From: Rhizobium sp. ASV8
GTDB lineage: Bacteria; Pseudomonadota; Alphaproteobacteria; Rhizobiales; Rhizobiaceae
DNA length: 44,844 nucleotides
Direction of reading: 5' to 3'
Assembly: GCF_016429255.1 (NCBI RefSeq)
Contig: NZ_JAELUG010000049.1
Span: forward strand, 1-44,844
Shown: positions 15,436-24,523 of the stretch, one piece after another
How positions within the stretch are numbered: position 1 is the first letter of the stretch
Layout: every line of letters begins with the position of its first letter
Notes under the pieces: generated by a model
The model's database searches: none
Told to the model about the DNA's origin: nothing
The model's input: only the letters and a program-made list of their open reading frames with translations
Program-made: the position numbers and the translations under genes

Positions 15436-16890
15436 TCAGCGAACCAGGCTATCCAGCCAGGCAGGATCGAGAACGCCTTCGAGCTCCCGAGCGATCTCGT
15501 CCAATGCCGCATCGACGCCAGCGCGATAATCCATCCGCTCGCCGGCCAGGCCGAAACTTGCAAGCAGCTTTGCCCGATAGGCGTCGCTTCCGAAAAGACC
15601 ATGCAGATACGTGCCCATGACACGGCCATCAGGCGATATCGCGCCGTCCGGCCGGCCATCGATGACAGCCGAGGGCCGTTCGCAGTCGGCGCCAGTCGTC
15701 ACGCCGAGATGAATTTCATAACCGGAGAGCGGCACGTCATATTCCTTTGAGACGGCAGTGCTGTTTCGTACCGTCTTTTCCGGCGCCATTTCCGTCTCGA
15801 TATCGAGAAGATCCAGTCCGGGCGTCTCTGTGATCGATCCTTCGGTACCGAGCGGATCGGAGACCGTTCGGCCGAGCATCTGGTAGCCGCCGCAAATGCC
15901 GATAACGCGGCCGCCCCGACGCACATGCATGGCGATATCGCGATCCCAGCCCTGTTCGCGCAGATCGATGAGGTCACCGATCGTGGACTTGGAGCCCGGC
16001 AACACCACGAGGCCTGCGTCTGCAGGCAGGCGCTCGCCCGCACGGACAAAGACGAGATCGACGTCTGGTTCGGCCCTCAACGGATCGAGATCGTCGAAAT
16101 TGGCGATGCGCGACAATACGGGCACGGCAACTTTCAGCGCAGCAGAGGAGCCACGCGCCAGCCTCTCCAACACGACGGAATCCTCTGCCGGCAGCCGAGC
16201 GGCCGCTTTCAGCCACGGAACGACGCCATGGCATTGCCAGCCCGTAAAGCCGCCGACGGCTTCTATGCCCTCCGCGAACAAAGAGGCGTCGCCGCGAAAC
16301 TTATTGATGAGGTAGCCGCGGATCATGCGTCGATCCTCCTCCGGCAATATATGATAGGTGCCGACCAGCGACGCGATGACACCACCGCGATCGATATCGC
16401 CCACCAGCACCACCGGCACATTGGCGCGGGTCGCAAAACCCATATTGGCGATGTCGCCCCGCCGAAGATTGATCTCGGCCGGGGAGCCTGCACCCTCGAC
16501 GATCACGAGATCGGTTCCGGCCCTTATGGCGGCAAAGCTTTCGAGCACGGCTCCAAGCAGCTGCGGCTTCAGTGCTTGATAGTCCCTGCCCTTGGCATGG
16601 CCCCAGACCTTGCCCTGTACGATGATCTGGCTGCCTGTTTCCGATTGTGGCTTCAGCAGAACCGGGTTCATATGGACGGAAGACGGAACGCGCGCCGCGA
16701 GCGACTGCAGCCATTGGGCGCGGCCGATCTCGCCGCCATCCTCCGCCACGGCTGCGTTGTTGGACATGTTTTGCGGCTTGAATGGACGGACCCTCACGCC
16801 CCGGTTGGCAAACAGTCGGCAAAGTCCTGCGACCAATACCGTTTTTCCGACATCGGAGCCGGTCCCCTGCAGCATGATCGCCCGTGTCAT
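15436..16890 (-). CDS. cobQ: Cobyric acid synthase CobQ
   Basis: A 484-residue glutamine-dependent amidase that amidates the b, d, e and g side chains of adenosylcobyrinic acid a,c-diamide. The N-terminal ATPase domain begins MLQGTGSDVGKTVLVAGLCR with its P-loop, followed by PFKPQNMSNNAAV and the EGAGSPAEINLR motif. The C-terminal amidotransferase domain carries LPGSKSTIGDL and the nucleophile Cys in VIGICGGYQMLG, then GYEIHLG with the catalytic His region. Length fits the family (about 485). The ATG at 16890 matches the usual MTRA start, but the AGAGGA immediately before it is too close to be ideal; a GTG at 16905 is an alternative. No riboswitch motif is seen upstream. It appears to be a single-gene transcript, convergent with the ClC gene. 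Confidence 0.96.
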   Translation of the reverse strand: MTRAIMLQGTGSDVGKTVLVAGLCRLFANRGVRVRPFKPQNMSNNAAVAEDGGEIGRAQWLQSLAARVPSSVHMNPVLLKPQSETGSQIIVQGKVWGHAKGRDYQALKPQLLGAVLESFAAIRAGTDLVIVEGAGSPAEINLRRGDIANMGFATRANVPVVLVGDIDRGGVIASLVGTYHILPEEDRRMIRGYLINKFRGDASLFAEGIEAVGGFTGWQCHGVVPWLKAAARLPAEDSVVLERLARGSSAALKVAVPVLSRIANFDDLDPLRAEPDVDLVFVRAGERLPADAGLVVLPGSKSTIGDLIDLREQGWDRDIAMHVRRGGRVIGICGGYQMLGRTVSDPLGTEGSITETPGLDLLDIETEMAPEKTVRNSTAVSKEYDVPLSGYEIHLGVTTGADCERPSAVIDGRPDGAISPDGRVMGTYLHGLFGSDAYRAKLLASFGLAGERMDYRAGVDAALDEIARELEGVLDPAWLDSLVR

Positions 16891-17125
16891 TCCTCTTCGC
16901 TCCACGATGACCTAGCCCCTGAAAATCCGGCATTCCGCCTTGATTTTGCCGCGATCTTTAACGGCCGGATGCCGCTGGCACCAGACAAAAATGCATCAGT
17001 TCCAATCATGCTCTGTTTGCGACATAGGATGACGATTTCATCCATTGTTAGTTACGTTGAAGAGGATTATCTCCATCGCGAAAACATACACCGACAAGGG
17101 CCGATGCGGCTCGAAGGATACCCCA

Positions 17126-17269
17126 ATGCTCTTCATCTTCAACAGACAGAATTCCATCCAGATCGCCTGGAATGGCAAGCTGCCGACGCGCCGCCCGGAA
17201 AGCCGCCTGCAGCAGCTCGACACGCGCTTCGGCACCATCGGTTTCATCCGCACGTATAACGTCGGCTGA
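17126..17269 (+). CDS. Small hypothetical protein (47 residues)
   Basis: A short frame beginning MLFIFNRQNSIQIAWNG and ending RTYNVG, with AAGGA six bases before the ATG. The product is basic and shows no membrane segment or known domain. Supporting a real gene are the ribosome-binding site, the GC-rich third positions and the free-standing position with a strong hairpin about 130 bp downstream. It is too short for a firm call and conservation has not been tested. Confidence 0.45.
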   Translation: MLFIFNRQNSIQIAWNGKLPTRRPESRLQQLDTRFGTIGFIRTYNVG

Positions 17270-17397
17270 TATCAGGTCAAGCCACGGCTCCTATGCGCAC
17301 CAAGCCGCCATGCGACCGCATCGGCGGCTTTATCTTTGTTGCTGCGAGAATGAAACCGGCCGAACGGCCAATATTGGCACAGGCGCCTGAAACGCGA

Positions 17398-17428
17398 AAA
17401 CCGCGCGATCCGAAGATCCGCGCGGTTT
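17398..17428. terminator. Strong inverted repeat, possible terminator
   Basis: A near-perfect stem (aaaccgcgcg-atc / gat-c-cgcgcggttt, one bulged C) with a CGAA loop. It carries T-rich ends on both strands (TTTGCC rightward, TTTTCG leftward). It may terminate the small gene that ends at 17269. Confidence 0.55.
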
Positions 17429-17950
17429 GCCAAAAACGCCGGCTTCCTTGCACATACGCCGCAAGGTTCGCTTCCCCCGGTACGCAATACCTGATCCGGA
17501 GAAGCAGCGGTGTCCCCCGCCACGTATCGATTGATAAACCGACATCGTTACCGGACGGTTATTAAGTGCTTAATTAAGAATGAATCCGAAATTTTTTTGA
17601 AAATTTTCTCATTGGCGTTGTGAAAGCGCAAACGACGCAATTGGAATAGAAAACGTCTTTCAGGGACGCGATATTTTAGCCTTATTTAATTTCGCCCATG
17701 CCGAATGGCTTTCGCAAGGCCCCGCATTGCCCATTTTGCAGCCGTGAATAGCAGAAAATAGGCTAATTCAGGCGCTTATATCCGCTTCTCCAACAGCCAC
17801 GATAACTCCACCCGGAGGCCTGACTGTTGATTTCTTCCCTTAAATCCTTAGGCTGCCCGTTGTCGATGCAAAGAATGCCCGGCCGCGACAGGGTTCCGCG
17901 GTCGCAAAAAGACCAGATGCACGACACAGCAAGGGGACCGTACGAGCGTC
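17429..17950. other. AT-richer intergenic stretch ahead of the ABC transporter
   Basis: About 520 bases without a credible gene. It includes an AT-rich block around 17,560-17,700 with the palindrome cttaattaag (17,569-17,578) and several T/A runs, which is where promoters and regulator sites for the transporter operon would be expected. No tRNA or known RNA motif was recognised. Confidence 0.6.
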
Positions 17951-17991
17951 GTCAGCGGCGTATGAACGGTTGTGGTTGGACCACCGCTGAC
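17951..17991 (+). promoter_or_regulatory. Inverted repeat in the leader of the transporter operon
   Basis: Perfect 8-bp arms (gtcagcgg / ccgctgac) enclose a nested GTGG-ttgga-CCAC. Outer and inner stems compete for the same 3' bases, so two alternative RNA folds are possible. It lies 74 bases before the binding-protein start. A regulatory role is inferred. Confidence 0.3.
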
Positions 17992-18064
17992 AGGGATCGA
18001 CAGACATCATGCATGCGTCCGGTCGATCTCCGCAACGTAACGAAAAATTGGGAGACATCATCAA

Positions 18065-19063
18065 ATGAAGAAGCTTCTCGCTTCCGCCATTTTTGCATTT
18101 GGCGCCTATGCTTTGGCTGGCTCGGCGCAGGCTGCATCATGCGGCGACGTATCGATTGCCGAAATGAACTGGGCCTCCGCCGGCGTTGCCGCTCAGGTCG
18201 ACAAGATCATCCTCCAGAACGGCTACGGCTGTAATGTCACGCTGGTAACCGGCGACACGCAACCGACCTTCACCTCCATGGACGAAAAGGGCCAGCCCGA
18301 CATGGCGCCCGAGCTCTGGGTCAACGCCGTGCGCACAGCACTCGACAAGGCCGTGTCCGAAGGACGCCTGATCGAGGCGGCGCCGCTCCTCAGCGACGGC
18401 GGTGTCGAAGGCTGGTGGATCCCGAAATTCCTTGCAGACGCCCATCCGGATATCAAGACCGTTCAGGACGCGCTGAAACACCCTGAACTCTTCCCCGCCC
18501 CCGAGGATCCGTCCAAGGGCGCCGTTTACGACTGCCCGGCTGGCTGGAACTGCCAGATCTCGACTACCAACCTTTACAAGGCTCTCGGTGCTGACAAGCT
18601 CGGCTTCACGCTGGTCGACACCGGCTCTGCCGCCGGCCTTGACGGTTCGATCGCCAACGCCTTCGAAAAGAAGACCGGTTGGCTCGGCTACTATTGGGCT
18701 CCGACTGCCATCCTCGGCAAGTACGACATGGTTCGCCTGAGCTTCAACGTACCGCACGACAAGAAGGAATGGGACGCCTGCACCGCGATCCAGGATTGCG
18801 CCAATCCTAAGGTGAACTCCTATCCGGTTTCCGACGTCTATACCGTCGTGACCAAGGGTTTCGCCGACAAGGCCGGCGTTGCGATGGATTACGTCAAGAC
18901 CCGCAAATGGGATAATGCCACCGTCGGCAAGGTCCTCGCCTGGATGACCGACAATCAGGGTACCAATGAGGACGGCGCCAAGTACTTCCTCAAAACCTAT
19001 CCGGACATGTGGACCAAGTGGGTTTCTGCCGATGTCGCAACCAAGGTAAAGGCTTCGCTCTAA
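18065..19063 (+). CDS. Periplasmic substrate-binding protein of a ProXWV/HutXWV-class (quaternary amine-type) ABC importer
   Basis: A 332-residue secreted binding protein of the OpuAC/ProX family. A signal peptide (MKKLLASAIFAFGAYALAG, cleavage after AQA near residue 23) directs it to the periplasm. The mature part opens SCGDVSIAEMNWASAGV and contains the MAPELWVNAV, GGVEGWWIPKFLAD and VDTGSAAGLDGSI stretches with several Trp and Tyr that could form an aromatic box for a trimethylammonium group. Four paired Cys are also visible. Close relatives carry glycine betaine, proline betaine, choline or, in the HutX case, histidine, so substrate is not settled by motif alone; the adjacent betaine-homocysteine methyltransferase favours betaine. 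A GGGAG site precedes the ATG. It is followed by a terminator and then the permease and ATPase genes. Confidence 0.85.
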   Translation: MKKLLASAIFAFGAYALAGSAQAASCGDVSIAEMNWASAGVAAQVDKIILQNGYGCNVTLVTGDTQPTFTSMDEKGQPDMAPELWVNAVRTALDKAVSEGRLIEAAPLLSDGGVEGWWIPKFLADAHPDIKTVQDALKHPELFPAPEDPSKGAVYDCPAGWNCQISTTNLYKALGADKLGFTLVDTGSAAGLDGSIANAFEKKTGWLGYYWAPTAILGKYDMVRLSFNVPHDKKEWDACTAIQDCANPKVNSYPVSDVYTVVTKGFADKAGVAMDYVKTRKWDNATVGKVLAWMTDNQGTNEDGAKYFLKTYPDMWTKWVSADVATKVKASL

Positions 19064-19075
19064 CTCGGGCGGGAG

Positions 19076-19117
19076 AATCGGCGGCTGGCCCGCGCGCCGC
19101 CGCCGATTTTGTATTTT
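19076..19117 (+). terminator. Partial terminator between binding protein and permease genes
   Basis: A 10-bp stem (aatcggcggc / gccgccgatt) with a 13-base loop is followed by TTTTGTATTTTCC. The placement right after the binding-protein gene is typical of ABC operons, in which it raises binding-protein output relative to the membrane parts. Confidence 0.75.
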
Positions 19118-19307
19118 CCGATCGAAAACGACACTCAGACCGACAGACGGACGCGGCCACAGGTCGCAACGAGTGCAGATCGGCTGCCGCAAATGTAGTA
19201 AGAATTGAAAAGCAGCCTGAAGAACCGGTCGCAGTGCTGCAATACCGTTCGTGCATGAAGGCCACATGCCCGAATAGGGACAGAACCGGATCAAGAAGGG
19301 GAAATAC

Positions 19308-20219
19308 ATGGCTATTCAGTGTACGATCCTGCCGGATGTGCTTTGCAACTTCCCGGCAATAGATGAGTCGCTCATACGCGTCGCGCGCAAGAATATCGAC
19401 GAAGGTTTCAGAGCTATGGTGCGCGCCTACGCCAACATCATCGATACCATAGTGCAGCCGCTGCAATGGTTTCTCAACTATCTGGAGTGGCTTTTCACCA
19501 ATACGCCCTGGTTCATCGTGCTGGTCGTCATGATGGCCATCGTCTATGCCGCCAGCCGCAACCTGAAGATCGTCGCTGGCACGGCAATCTCCATGGTTCT
19601 CATCGGCGTCTTCGGCCTCTGGACCGATACGATGATAACGCTTGCCATGGTCACCGTCTGTACGCTGATCGCCATCGTCATCGGCTTGCCGATCGGCATA
19701 TTGATGGCGCGTTCAGACAGGCTGCAATCCATCGTCAATCCGATCCTCGACGTGATGCAGACGATGCCGAGCTTCGTCTATCTCATTCCCGTCGTCGTCA
19801 TCTTCGGCATCGGCAAGGTGCCTGGCCTTATCGCTGTCGTCATCTACGCCGTTCCGCCGATGATCAGGTTGACCAATCTCGGTATCCGCCTCGTCGACAG
19901 AGAGGTACTGGAGGCGGCCGATGCTTTCGGCTCGTCGCACCGGCAGAAACTCTTCAACGTGCAGATCCCCCTCGCACTCCCCACCATCATGGCGGGCATC
20001 AACCAGACCATCATGATGTCGCTTGCGATGGTCGTGGTCGCATCGATGGTCGGCGTCGGCGGCCTCGGCAAGAACACGCTGCAGGCGATCAACAACCAGT
20101 TCTTCACCGTCGGCTTCCTCAACGGCTTTGCGCTGGTGGCGATCGCCATCATTTTCGACCGCACGAGCCAGGCCTATGGCAGACGGCTCCAGAAGCACTC
20201 GGAGGTCATTCATGGCTAG
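19308..20219 (+). CDS. ProW-type ABC transporter permease
   Basis: A 303-residue inner-membrane permease of the BPD transporter family. After an N-terminal cytoplasmic segment of about 60 residues there are six or so hydrophobic helices. The cytoplasmic loop that contacts the ATPase shows the EAA-like motif EAADAFGSSHRQKLFNVQIPLALP, and the family segments PILDVMQTMPSFVYLIP and MVGVGGLGKNTLQAIN are clear; these are hallmarks of the ProW/OpuAB group. AAGGGG lies seven bases before the ATG. The stop overlaps the ATPase start by eight bases, so the two are translated together, while 244 bp with a terminator separates it from the binding-protein gene. Confidence 0.9.
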   Translation: MAIQCTILPDVLCNFPAIDESLIRVARKNIDEGFRAMVRAYANIIDTIVQPLQWFLNYLEWLFTNTPWFIVLVVMMAIVYAASRNLKIVAGTAISMVLIGVFGLWTDTMITLAMVTVCTLIAIVIGLPIGILMARSDRLQSIVNPILDVMQTMPSFVYLIPVVVIFGIGKVPGLIAVVIYAVPPMIRLTNLGIRLVDREVLEAADAFGSSHRQKLFNVQIPLALPTIMAGINQTIMMSLAMVVVASMVGVGGLGKNTLQAINNQFFTVGFLNGFALVAIAIIFDRTSQAYGRRLQKHSEVIHG

Positions 20220-21264
20220 TCACGCGATCCAGATCAAAAACCTCTATAAAATCTTCGGCCGCCGCGGGCGTGACTGCGTGGATCTGGTCAAGAACGGCAT
20301 GGGCAAGGCGGAACTCAATGAGACGCATGGCCATGTGCTCGGCCTACAGGATATCAGTATCGATATGCCGGCCGGCGCGATCACCGTGGTCATGGGCTTG
20401 TCCGGCTCCGGCAAATCGACATTGATCCGCCATATCAACCGGCTGATCGATCCGACCGTTGGCGAAGTCCTCTATGACGGCGTCGACGTCTGCAAGATGA
20501 ACGAGAATGCCCTGCGCGAATTCCGGCGCCACAAGACGGCGATGGTGTTCCAAAAATTCGCATTGCTGCCCCACCGCACGGTGCTCGAGAACACCATCTA
20601 TGGCCTGGACATTCAGGGTGTACAGCGCAACGAAAGTGAAAAGAAAGGGCAATACTGGATCGAACGCGTCGGCCTCAAGGGCTTCGAAAGGCACTATCCG
20701 AACCAGCTCTCCGGCGGCATGCAGCAGCGCGTCGGGCTCGCCCGCGCTTTGACCAACGACGCCGATATCCTGTTGATGGACGAAGCCTATTCGGCGCTCG
20801 ATCCCCTGATCCGTGTCGACATGCAGACCGTGCTGCTCGATCTGCAAAAGGAGCTGAAGAAGACCGTCGTCTTCATCACCCACGATCTCGACGAGGCGCT
20901 GCGCCTCGGCGACAAGATCGCGATCCTGCGTGACGGTAAGGTCGTGCAGCAGGGAACCGGCCAACAGATCGTGCTTCAGCCGGCTGACGACTACATCACC
21001 GCCTTCGTCAAGGAAGTGAACCGCGGCCGCATCATCCAGGCCCAGACCATCATGAAGCCTTTTGCCGGCGAGCCGAGCGGTACGCGCGTCGCCGGGGACA
21101 TGACACTGGAAATCGTCGCCAAGCAGATAACCGAAGCGGGGCAGACCGGAGCCACCGTCACCGATGCCGGCGGCAAGCCCATCGGTGCGATCGATCTGCA
21201 AAGCATCATCGCCGCCATGGTCACTCCGTCTACCCACGAAGCGGCGCACATGGCGGCAGCTTAA
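20212..21264 (+). CDS. ProV-type ABC transporter ATP-binding protein
   Basis: A 350-residue ATPase of the glycine betaine/proline (ProV/OpuAA) class. Walker A is GLSGSGKST (residues 62-70), the Q-loop lies in MVFQKFALLPHRTV, the signature is LSGGMQQR, and Walker B runs into MDEAYSALDP, the form with Ala in place of the usual Pro that marks ProV-type ATPases. The H-loop His is in FITHDLDEAL. The C-terminal part (about 270-350) has CBS-like character (GATVTDAGGKPIGAIDL), a region that in relatives senses ionic strength. GGAGG precedes the ATG, which sits inside the end of the permease gene. An intrinsic terminator follows. Confidence 0.92.
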   Translation: MASHAIQIKNLYKIFGRRGRDCVDLVKNGMGKAELNETHGHVLGLQDISIDMPAGAITVVMGLSGSGKSTLIRHINRLIDPTVGEVLYDGVDVCKMNENALREFRRHKTAMVFQKFALLPHRTVLENTIYGLDIQGVQRNESEKKGQYWIERVGLKGFERHYPNQLSGGMQQRVGLARALTNDADILLMDEAYSALDPLIRVDMQTVLLDLQKELKKTVVFITHDLDEALRLGDKIAILRDGKVVQQGTGQQIVLQPADDYITAFVKEVNRGRIIQAQTIMKPFAGEPSGTRVAGDMTLEIVAKQITEAGQTGATVTDAGGKPIGAIDLQSIIAAMVTPSTHEAAHMAAA

Positions 21265-21290
21265 GAGGGCCTTGTCCCTCTCCGATCACC

Positions 21291-21318
21291 GAGAGCGCCC
21301 TCGCGGGCGCTCTTGTTC
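21291..21318 (+). terminator. Intrinsic terminator after the ATPase gene
   Basis: A 9-bp GC-rich stem (agagcgccc / gggcgctct) with a TCGC loop, followed by TGTTCCT. It ends the transporter operon 27 bp after the ATPase stop codon. Confidence 0.7.
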
Positions 21319-21425
21319 CTCGAGGCAATCGAGCCTTGCGTCAGAATTGTTCGCTCGTTGCACCTGCCGGTAGACGCGTTCATATTGGCACCTCATGCTT
21401 CCGCACCCGCGTTCCAAGAGGTGTC

Positions 21426-22388
21426 ATGCCCGCATCAGCCAATCTTCTCGCCGATCTTCTTGCTGAAAAAGGCGTTCTGCTGGCCGATGGCGCGATGGGA
21501 ACAAGCCTCTTTGCTCTGGGTCTCGAGCCCGGTCAAGCGCCCGAACTTTGGAACGAACAACATCCGGAACTGATCGCAAAACTGCATCGGGATTTCATCA
21601 GCGCCGGCGCCGACATCATTCTCACTAACAGCTTCGGCGGAACCCATCATCGCCTGAAACTGCATCATGCGCAGGATCGCGTACACAGCATCAACAAGAT
21701 GGCAGCCGAAATCTGCCGTGCCGCCGCCGATGAGGCTGATCGCGCCATTATCGTCGCCGGATCGGTCGGGCCGACCGGCGAACTGCTGATGCCGCTCGGC
21801 GCCTTGGCCTATGAAGTCGCCGTTTCCGCCTTTGTCGAACAGATCGAAGGATTGCAGGCCGGCGGCGTCGACATCGTCTGGATCGAGACCATGTCGTCTC
21901 CTCACGAAATTCGGGCCGCCGCCGAAGCCGCCGTCAAGGTCGGCCTGCCCTATATCTACACGGCGTCGTTTCACGCAGGCGGTAGGACCATGACGGGCCT
22001 GCATCCGGAAGACATTCACGGCATAACAACGGATATCGGCGATGGTCCCCTCGCCGTCGGAGCCAATTGCGGCGCAGGCCCTGCCGATACCTTGTCAAGC
22101 CTGCTTTTCATGACCGAGGGAGGCCCATCGGCAACAGTCGCGGTGAAGAGCAATTGCGGCATCCCGGAATCTCGCGACGGCCAGCTTCACTACCCGGGCA
22201 CGCCGCAGCTGATGGCGGATTATGCGCGCCTGGCACGGGATGCCGGCGCAAGGATCGTCGGCGGCTGCTGCGGCACCTCCTGCGAACATCTGGCCGCCAT
22301 GCGCCAGGCGCTGGACGACAATCCCGCAGGCCCTCGCCCATCGTTGGAGACAATCATCGAACGGATGGGGCCGCTAAGTTTCCCTTGA
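21426..22388 (+). CDS. bmt: Betaine-homocysteine S-methyltransferase
   Basis: A 320-residue zinc-dependent homocysteine S-methyltransferase matching the rhizobial Bmt type, which moves a methyl group from glycine betaine to homocysteine, giving methionine and dimethylglycine without cobalamin. Family features are LLADGAMGTSLFALGL at the N-terminus, ILTNSFGGTHHRL, VAGSVGPTGELL, VWIETMSSPHEIRAA, the first zinc-binding Cys in VGANCGAG and the C-terminal pair in GGCCGTS. AGAGG lies five bases before the ATG. It is downstream of the ABC operon with a terminator between them, so it is probably transcribed separately. The neighbouring quaternary-amine-type importer fits the betaine role; other methyl donors cannot be excluded. 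Confidence 0.88.
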   Translation: MPASANLLADLLAEKGVLLADGAMGTSLFALGLEPGQAPELWNEQHPELIAKLHRDFISAGADIILTNSFGGTHHRLKLHHAQDRVHSINKMAAEICRAAADEADRAIIVAGSVGPTGELLMPLGALAYEVAVSAFVEQIEGLQAGGVDIVWIETMSSPHEIRAAAEAAVKVGLPYIYTASFHAGGRTMTGLHPEDIHGITTDIGDGPLAVGANCGAGPADTLSSLLFMTEGGPSATVAVKSNCGIPESRDGQLHYPGTPQLMADYARLARDAGARIVGGCCGTSCEHLAAMRQALDDNPAGPRPSLETIIERMGPLSFP

Positions 22389-22397
22389 GCATTTCCA

Positions 22398-22456
22398 GGA
22401 GACGTTCGCAGCGATCCTCCATCCGAAATGTAAAAAGCAAGAGATGGAACGTCTCC
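22398..22456. repeat. 10-bp inverted repeat between bmt and the next gene
   Basis: Perfect arms ggagacgttc and gaacgtctcc lie 39 bases apart just past the bmt stop. They could form a long-loop terminator for bmt or for the opposing gene. No long U-run follows. Confidence 0.35.
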
Positions 22457-22614
22457 GCGCTTCGAGGAAAAGCAGAAACTCTCTGGGGAGTAAATAAGAG
22501 CACAGCGCGTCCAAACTCGGAACGCTCCACCAAGGCGGGTGGGAAATCGCCGCCGGTTCGACAACGGGCTCCGGCCCTGGCCGAACCAGAGCCCGATCAC
22601 TCACACGAAACGGG

Positions 22615-24450
22615 TTAGGCCGGCGAAAACACTCGAGGCTCAACATCGACGAGCGGCTCGAACCAATTTCCCCACTCGTCGGCGTCCACCATCTTCAATT
22701 CATTGCCGTTACGAAGTGTCCATGCCCTGACCCGACCGGCATGTTTCCACAGCAATTCCCGATAGTTAGAGATATGCTCGCCACTGCGCGCGACAAGATG
22801 CACTTCGCAAAGGAACTCGGGATGAAGCACCGTACGACGCATATCGTCCGTCTCGTGATCGCAGGTGACGAAAACAACCGGATCGCGTTCTCGTCCGCCT
22901 ACGGCCAGAATGAACTCCACCAAGCCATCAACCTGTTTGGCATCGACAAGATAGATGATCGAAGAGGCATCCGCCGCATCCGAACGCAGCAGCGAGATCG
23001 GATACGGCGATGCGGGAATGTCATCCTGCTTCGTCAGGCTGCCGTGACTCAAACCGAAGCCGGCATGCGATTGATTGTGAATCGTCGGATGCCGCCCTTC
23101 TATCGGCTGCAGCCACCTTTGCTTTCTCGGCACGATATAGGCGGGAATGCCTTCACCAAGCAGATATTCCGCGAACCAAGCGTCGACCGTCTTGATATCC
23201 TGAAAATCGCTCAGCTTCGCCTTCACCGTGGTTGAATGGAAAGCAGAGGCACTGGTCCCGACAATGTGCACTCTGCGACGGCGCATCAAAGCGCGCTCCA
23301 AATCAACAATCACCCGTTCGTCACGCGCGTAGTGACCTCGGCTCGACTGCAGCATGATTGTGCCACAAACGCCGACGGCAGCCAGACCGCGCGATTGCGC
23401 CAACTCGCCGATCATTCGCGCGACAAAATCGTCTGGATAGACGATGTCGTCATCGCAGGTGATGTAGACGGCGTCCTCGACCTGCTCCAATCCCCAGAAC
23501 TTGCCGGCATCACCGTAGCGAACGCCATCCGTGTCGATGAAATACCGGATCTTCGTATGCTCCGTAATAAAGCGCGGCGCCTGCGCGAAGCCGTTCAAAT
23601 AGACATAGAGGCAATCGACCTGCGGCAAGAGCGACATCACGGCGGCGCGCAGGGTGACTTCGTTTCCGGCCATGGACGCGATGCCGGCAACGATCTGCTG
23701 CGTCGGCGGAAGCAGCATCAGGTCGCGAGAATCGATCAAATCGAGGGCACGCGTCGGAGCCGTGGTTTCCAAAGGGATCGGTTCGAACAGATAGGTCGGA
23801 GTGTCGTTGTAGAAGCGTATCTTACGATAGCCGAGCGGACGGAGCACGACTTCGACTGCTGCCAGGATCTCACGCGTAGCGGCGCTGACAAGCAGCTTCG
23901 GCCGGGACCGGGCTATGGTTTCCTGCGCCCCGCGAAGAACCTCGGCCTCCGCACCGCCGACATCGACCTTGATCAGATGTACCCGATGCCCAGCGACAAG
24001 ATCGTCGAGCTTCGCCATCTGGATGGTGCCCTGCTCGGCCGGCTGGAAACGGGCGTCTCCAAGATCGGCAAAATCCGTGCCGACGATGTCGCCCGTGCCC
24101 GGACCGGCGCCAAGAGCAAGCGGGCAAAGCTCGACGAGCCCGTTGATACCGTTGAGCTCCACATTCGCCTGCAACGTAGCAAAAGCGGCCGGATTGGGTT
24201 CGAAAGCGATCGTCCGGACACCAAGGACGGAACCGAAAAAGAGCGTATGATTGCCGACATGCGCCCCAACGTCGACGACCAAGGCATCTTCCGGCAGTGA
24301 CGAGCCGACATCCTCAAGCATGGCTCGCTCGTAGAAGGCGCTGTTCTGCAGGATGATCCTCTGGATGTGATCGTTCGGATCGGGAAGGTGGAACCGGACC
24401 GCATTCCGGTAACTGTTCACTTCACAGGCGATCGTGGCTTGCAGCGTCAT
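22615..24450 (-). CDS. FkbM-type methyltransferase fused to a glycosyltransferase-like domain
   Basis: A 611-residue multidomain protein. Residues about 35-225 form an FkbM-family SAM methyltransferase: SAM-binding VVDVGAHVGNHTLFF (58-72), acidic IAFEPNP (81-87) and HLIKVDVGGAEAEVLRGAQ (158-176). Residues about 254-480 look like a GT-A glycosyltransferase: GIASMAGNEVTLRAAVMSLL followed by the metal-binding CDDDIVYPDD (332-341). The last 100 residues match nothing I recognise. No signal peptide or membrane segment is seen. The ATG at 24450 has GGAAAG upstream; 39 further upstream codons stay open but overlap the neighbouring gene. It follows a gene with the same two functions in reverse order, so both may build and methylate one surface glycan. 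FkbM proteins mostly O-methylate sugars; the substrate is unknown. Confidence 0.8.
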   Translation of the reverse strand: MTLQATIACEVNSYRNAVRFHLPDPNDHIQRIILQNSAFYERAMLEDVGSSLPEDALVVDVGAHVGNHTLFFGSVLGVRTIAFEPNPAAFATLQANVELNGINGLVELCPLALGAGPGTGDIVGTDFADLGDARFQPAEQGTIQMAKLDDLVAGHRVHLIKVDVGGAEAEVLRGAQETIARSRPKLLVSAATREILAAVEVVLRPLGYRKIRFYNDTPTYLFEPIPLETTAPTRALDLIDSRDLMLLPPTQQIVAGIASMAGNEVTLRAAVMSLLPQVDCLYVYLNGFAQAPRFITEHTKIRYFIDTDGVRYGDAGKFWGLEQVEDAVYITCDDDIVYPDDFVARMIGELAQSRGLAAVGVCGTIMLQSSRGHYARDERVIVDLERALMRRRRVHIVGTSASAFHSTTVKAKLSDFQDIKTVDAWFAEYLLGEGIPAYIVPRKQRWLQPIEGRHPTIHNQSHAGFGLSHGSLTKQDDIPASPYPISLLRSDAADASSIIYLVDAKQVDGLVEFILAVGGRERDPVVFVTCDHETDDMRRTVLHPEFLCEVHLVARSGEHISNYRELLWKHAGRVRAWTLRNGNELKMVDADEWGNWFEPLVDVEPRVFSPA

Positions 24451-24523
24451 CGCAGTTCTTTCCAACATGCAAAGGTTTAGGGGCAAGGACTTATCGGGAA
24501 TACATCGGAGGGTCGAAAAATCG

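Noticed and set aside
15925..17259. 444-codon plus-strand frame opposite cobQ
   Set aside because: Antisense to cobQ, whose motifs are complete. The composition is typical of a shadow frame.
23236..24300. 354-codon plus-strand frame opposite the FkbM-glycosyltransferase fusion
   Set aside because: Antisense to a gene with recognisable SAM and DDD motifs; product has no known domain.
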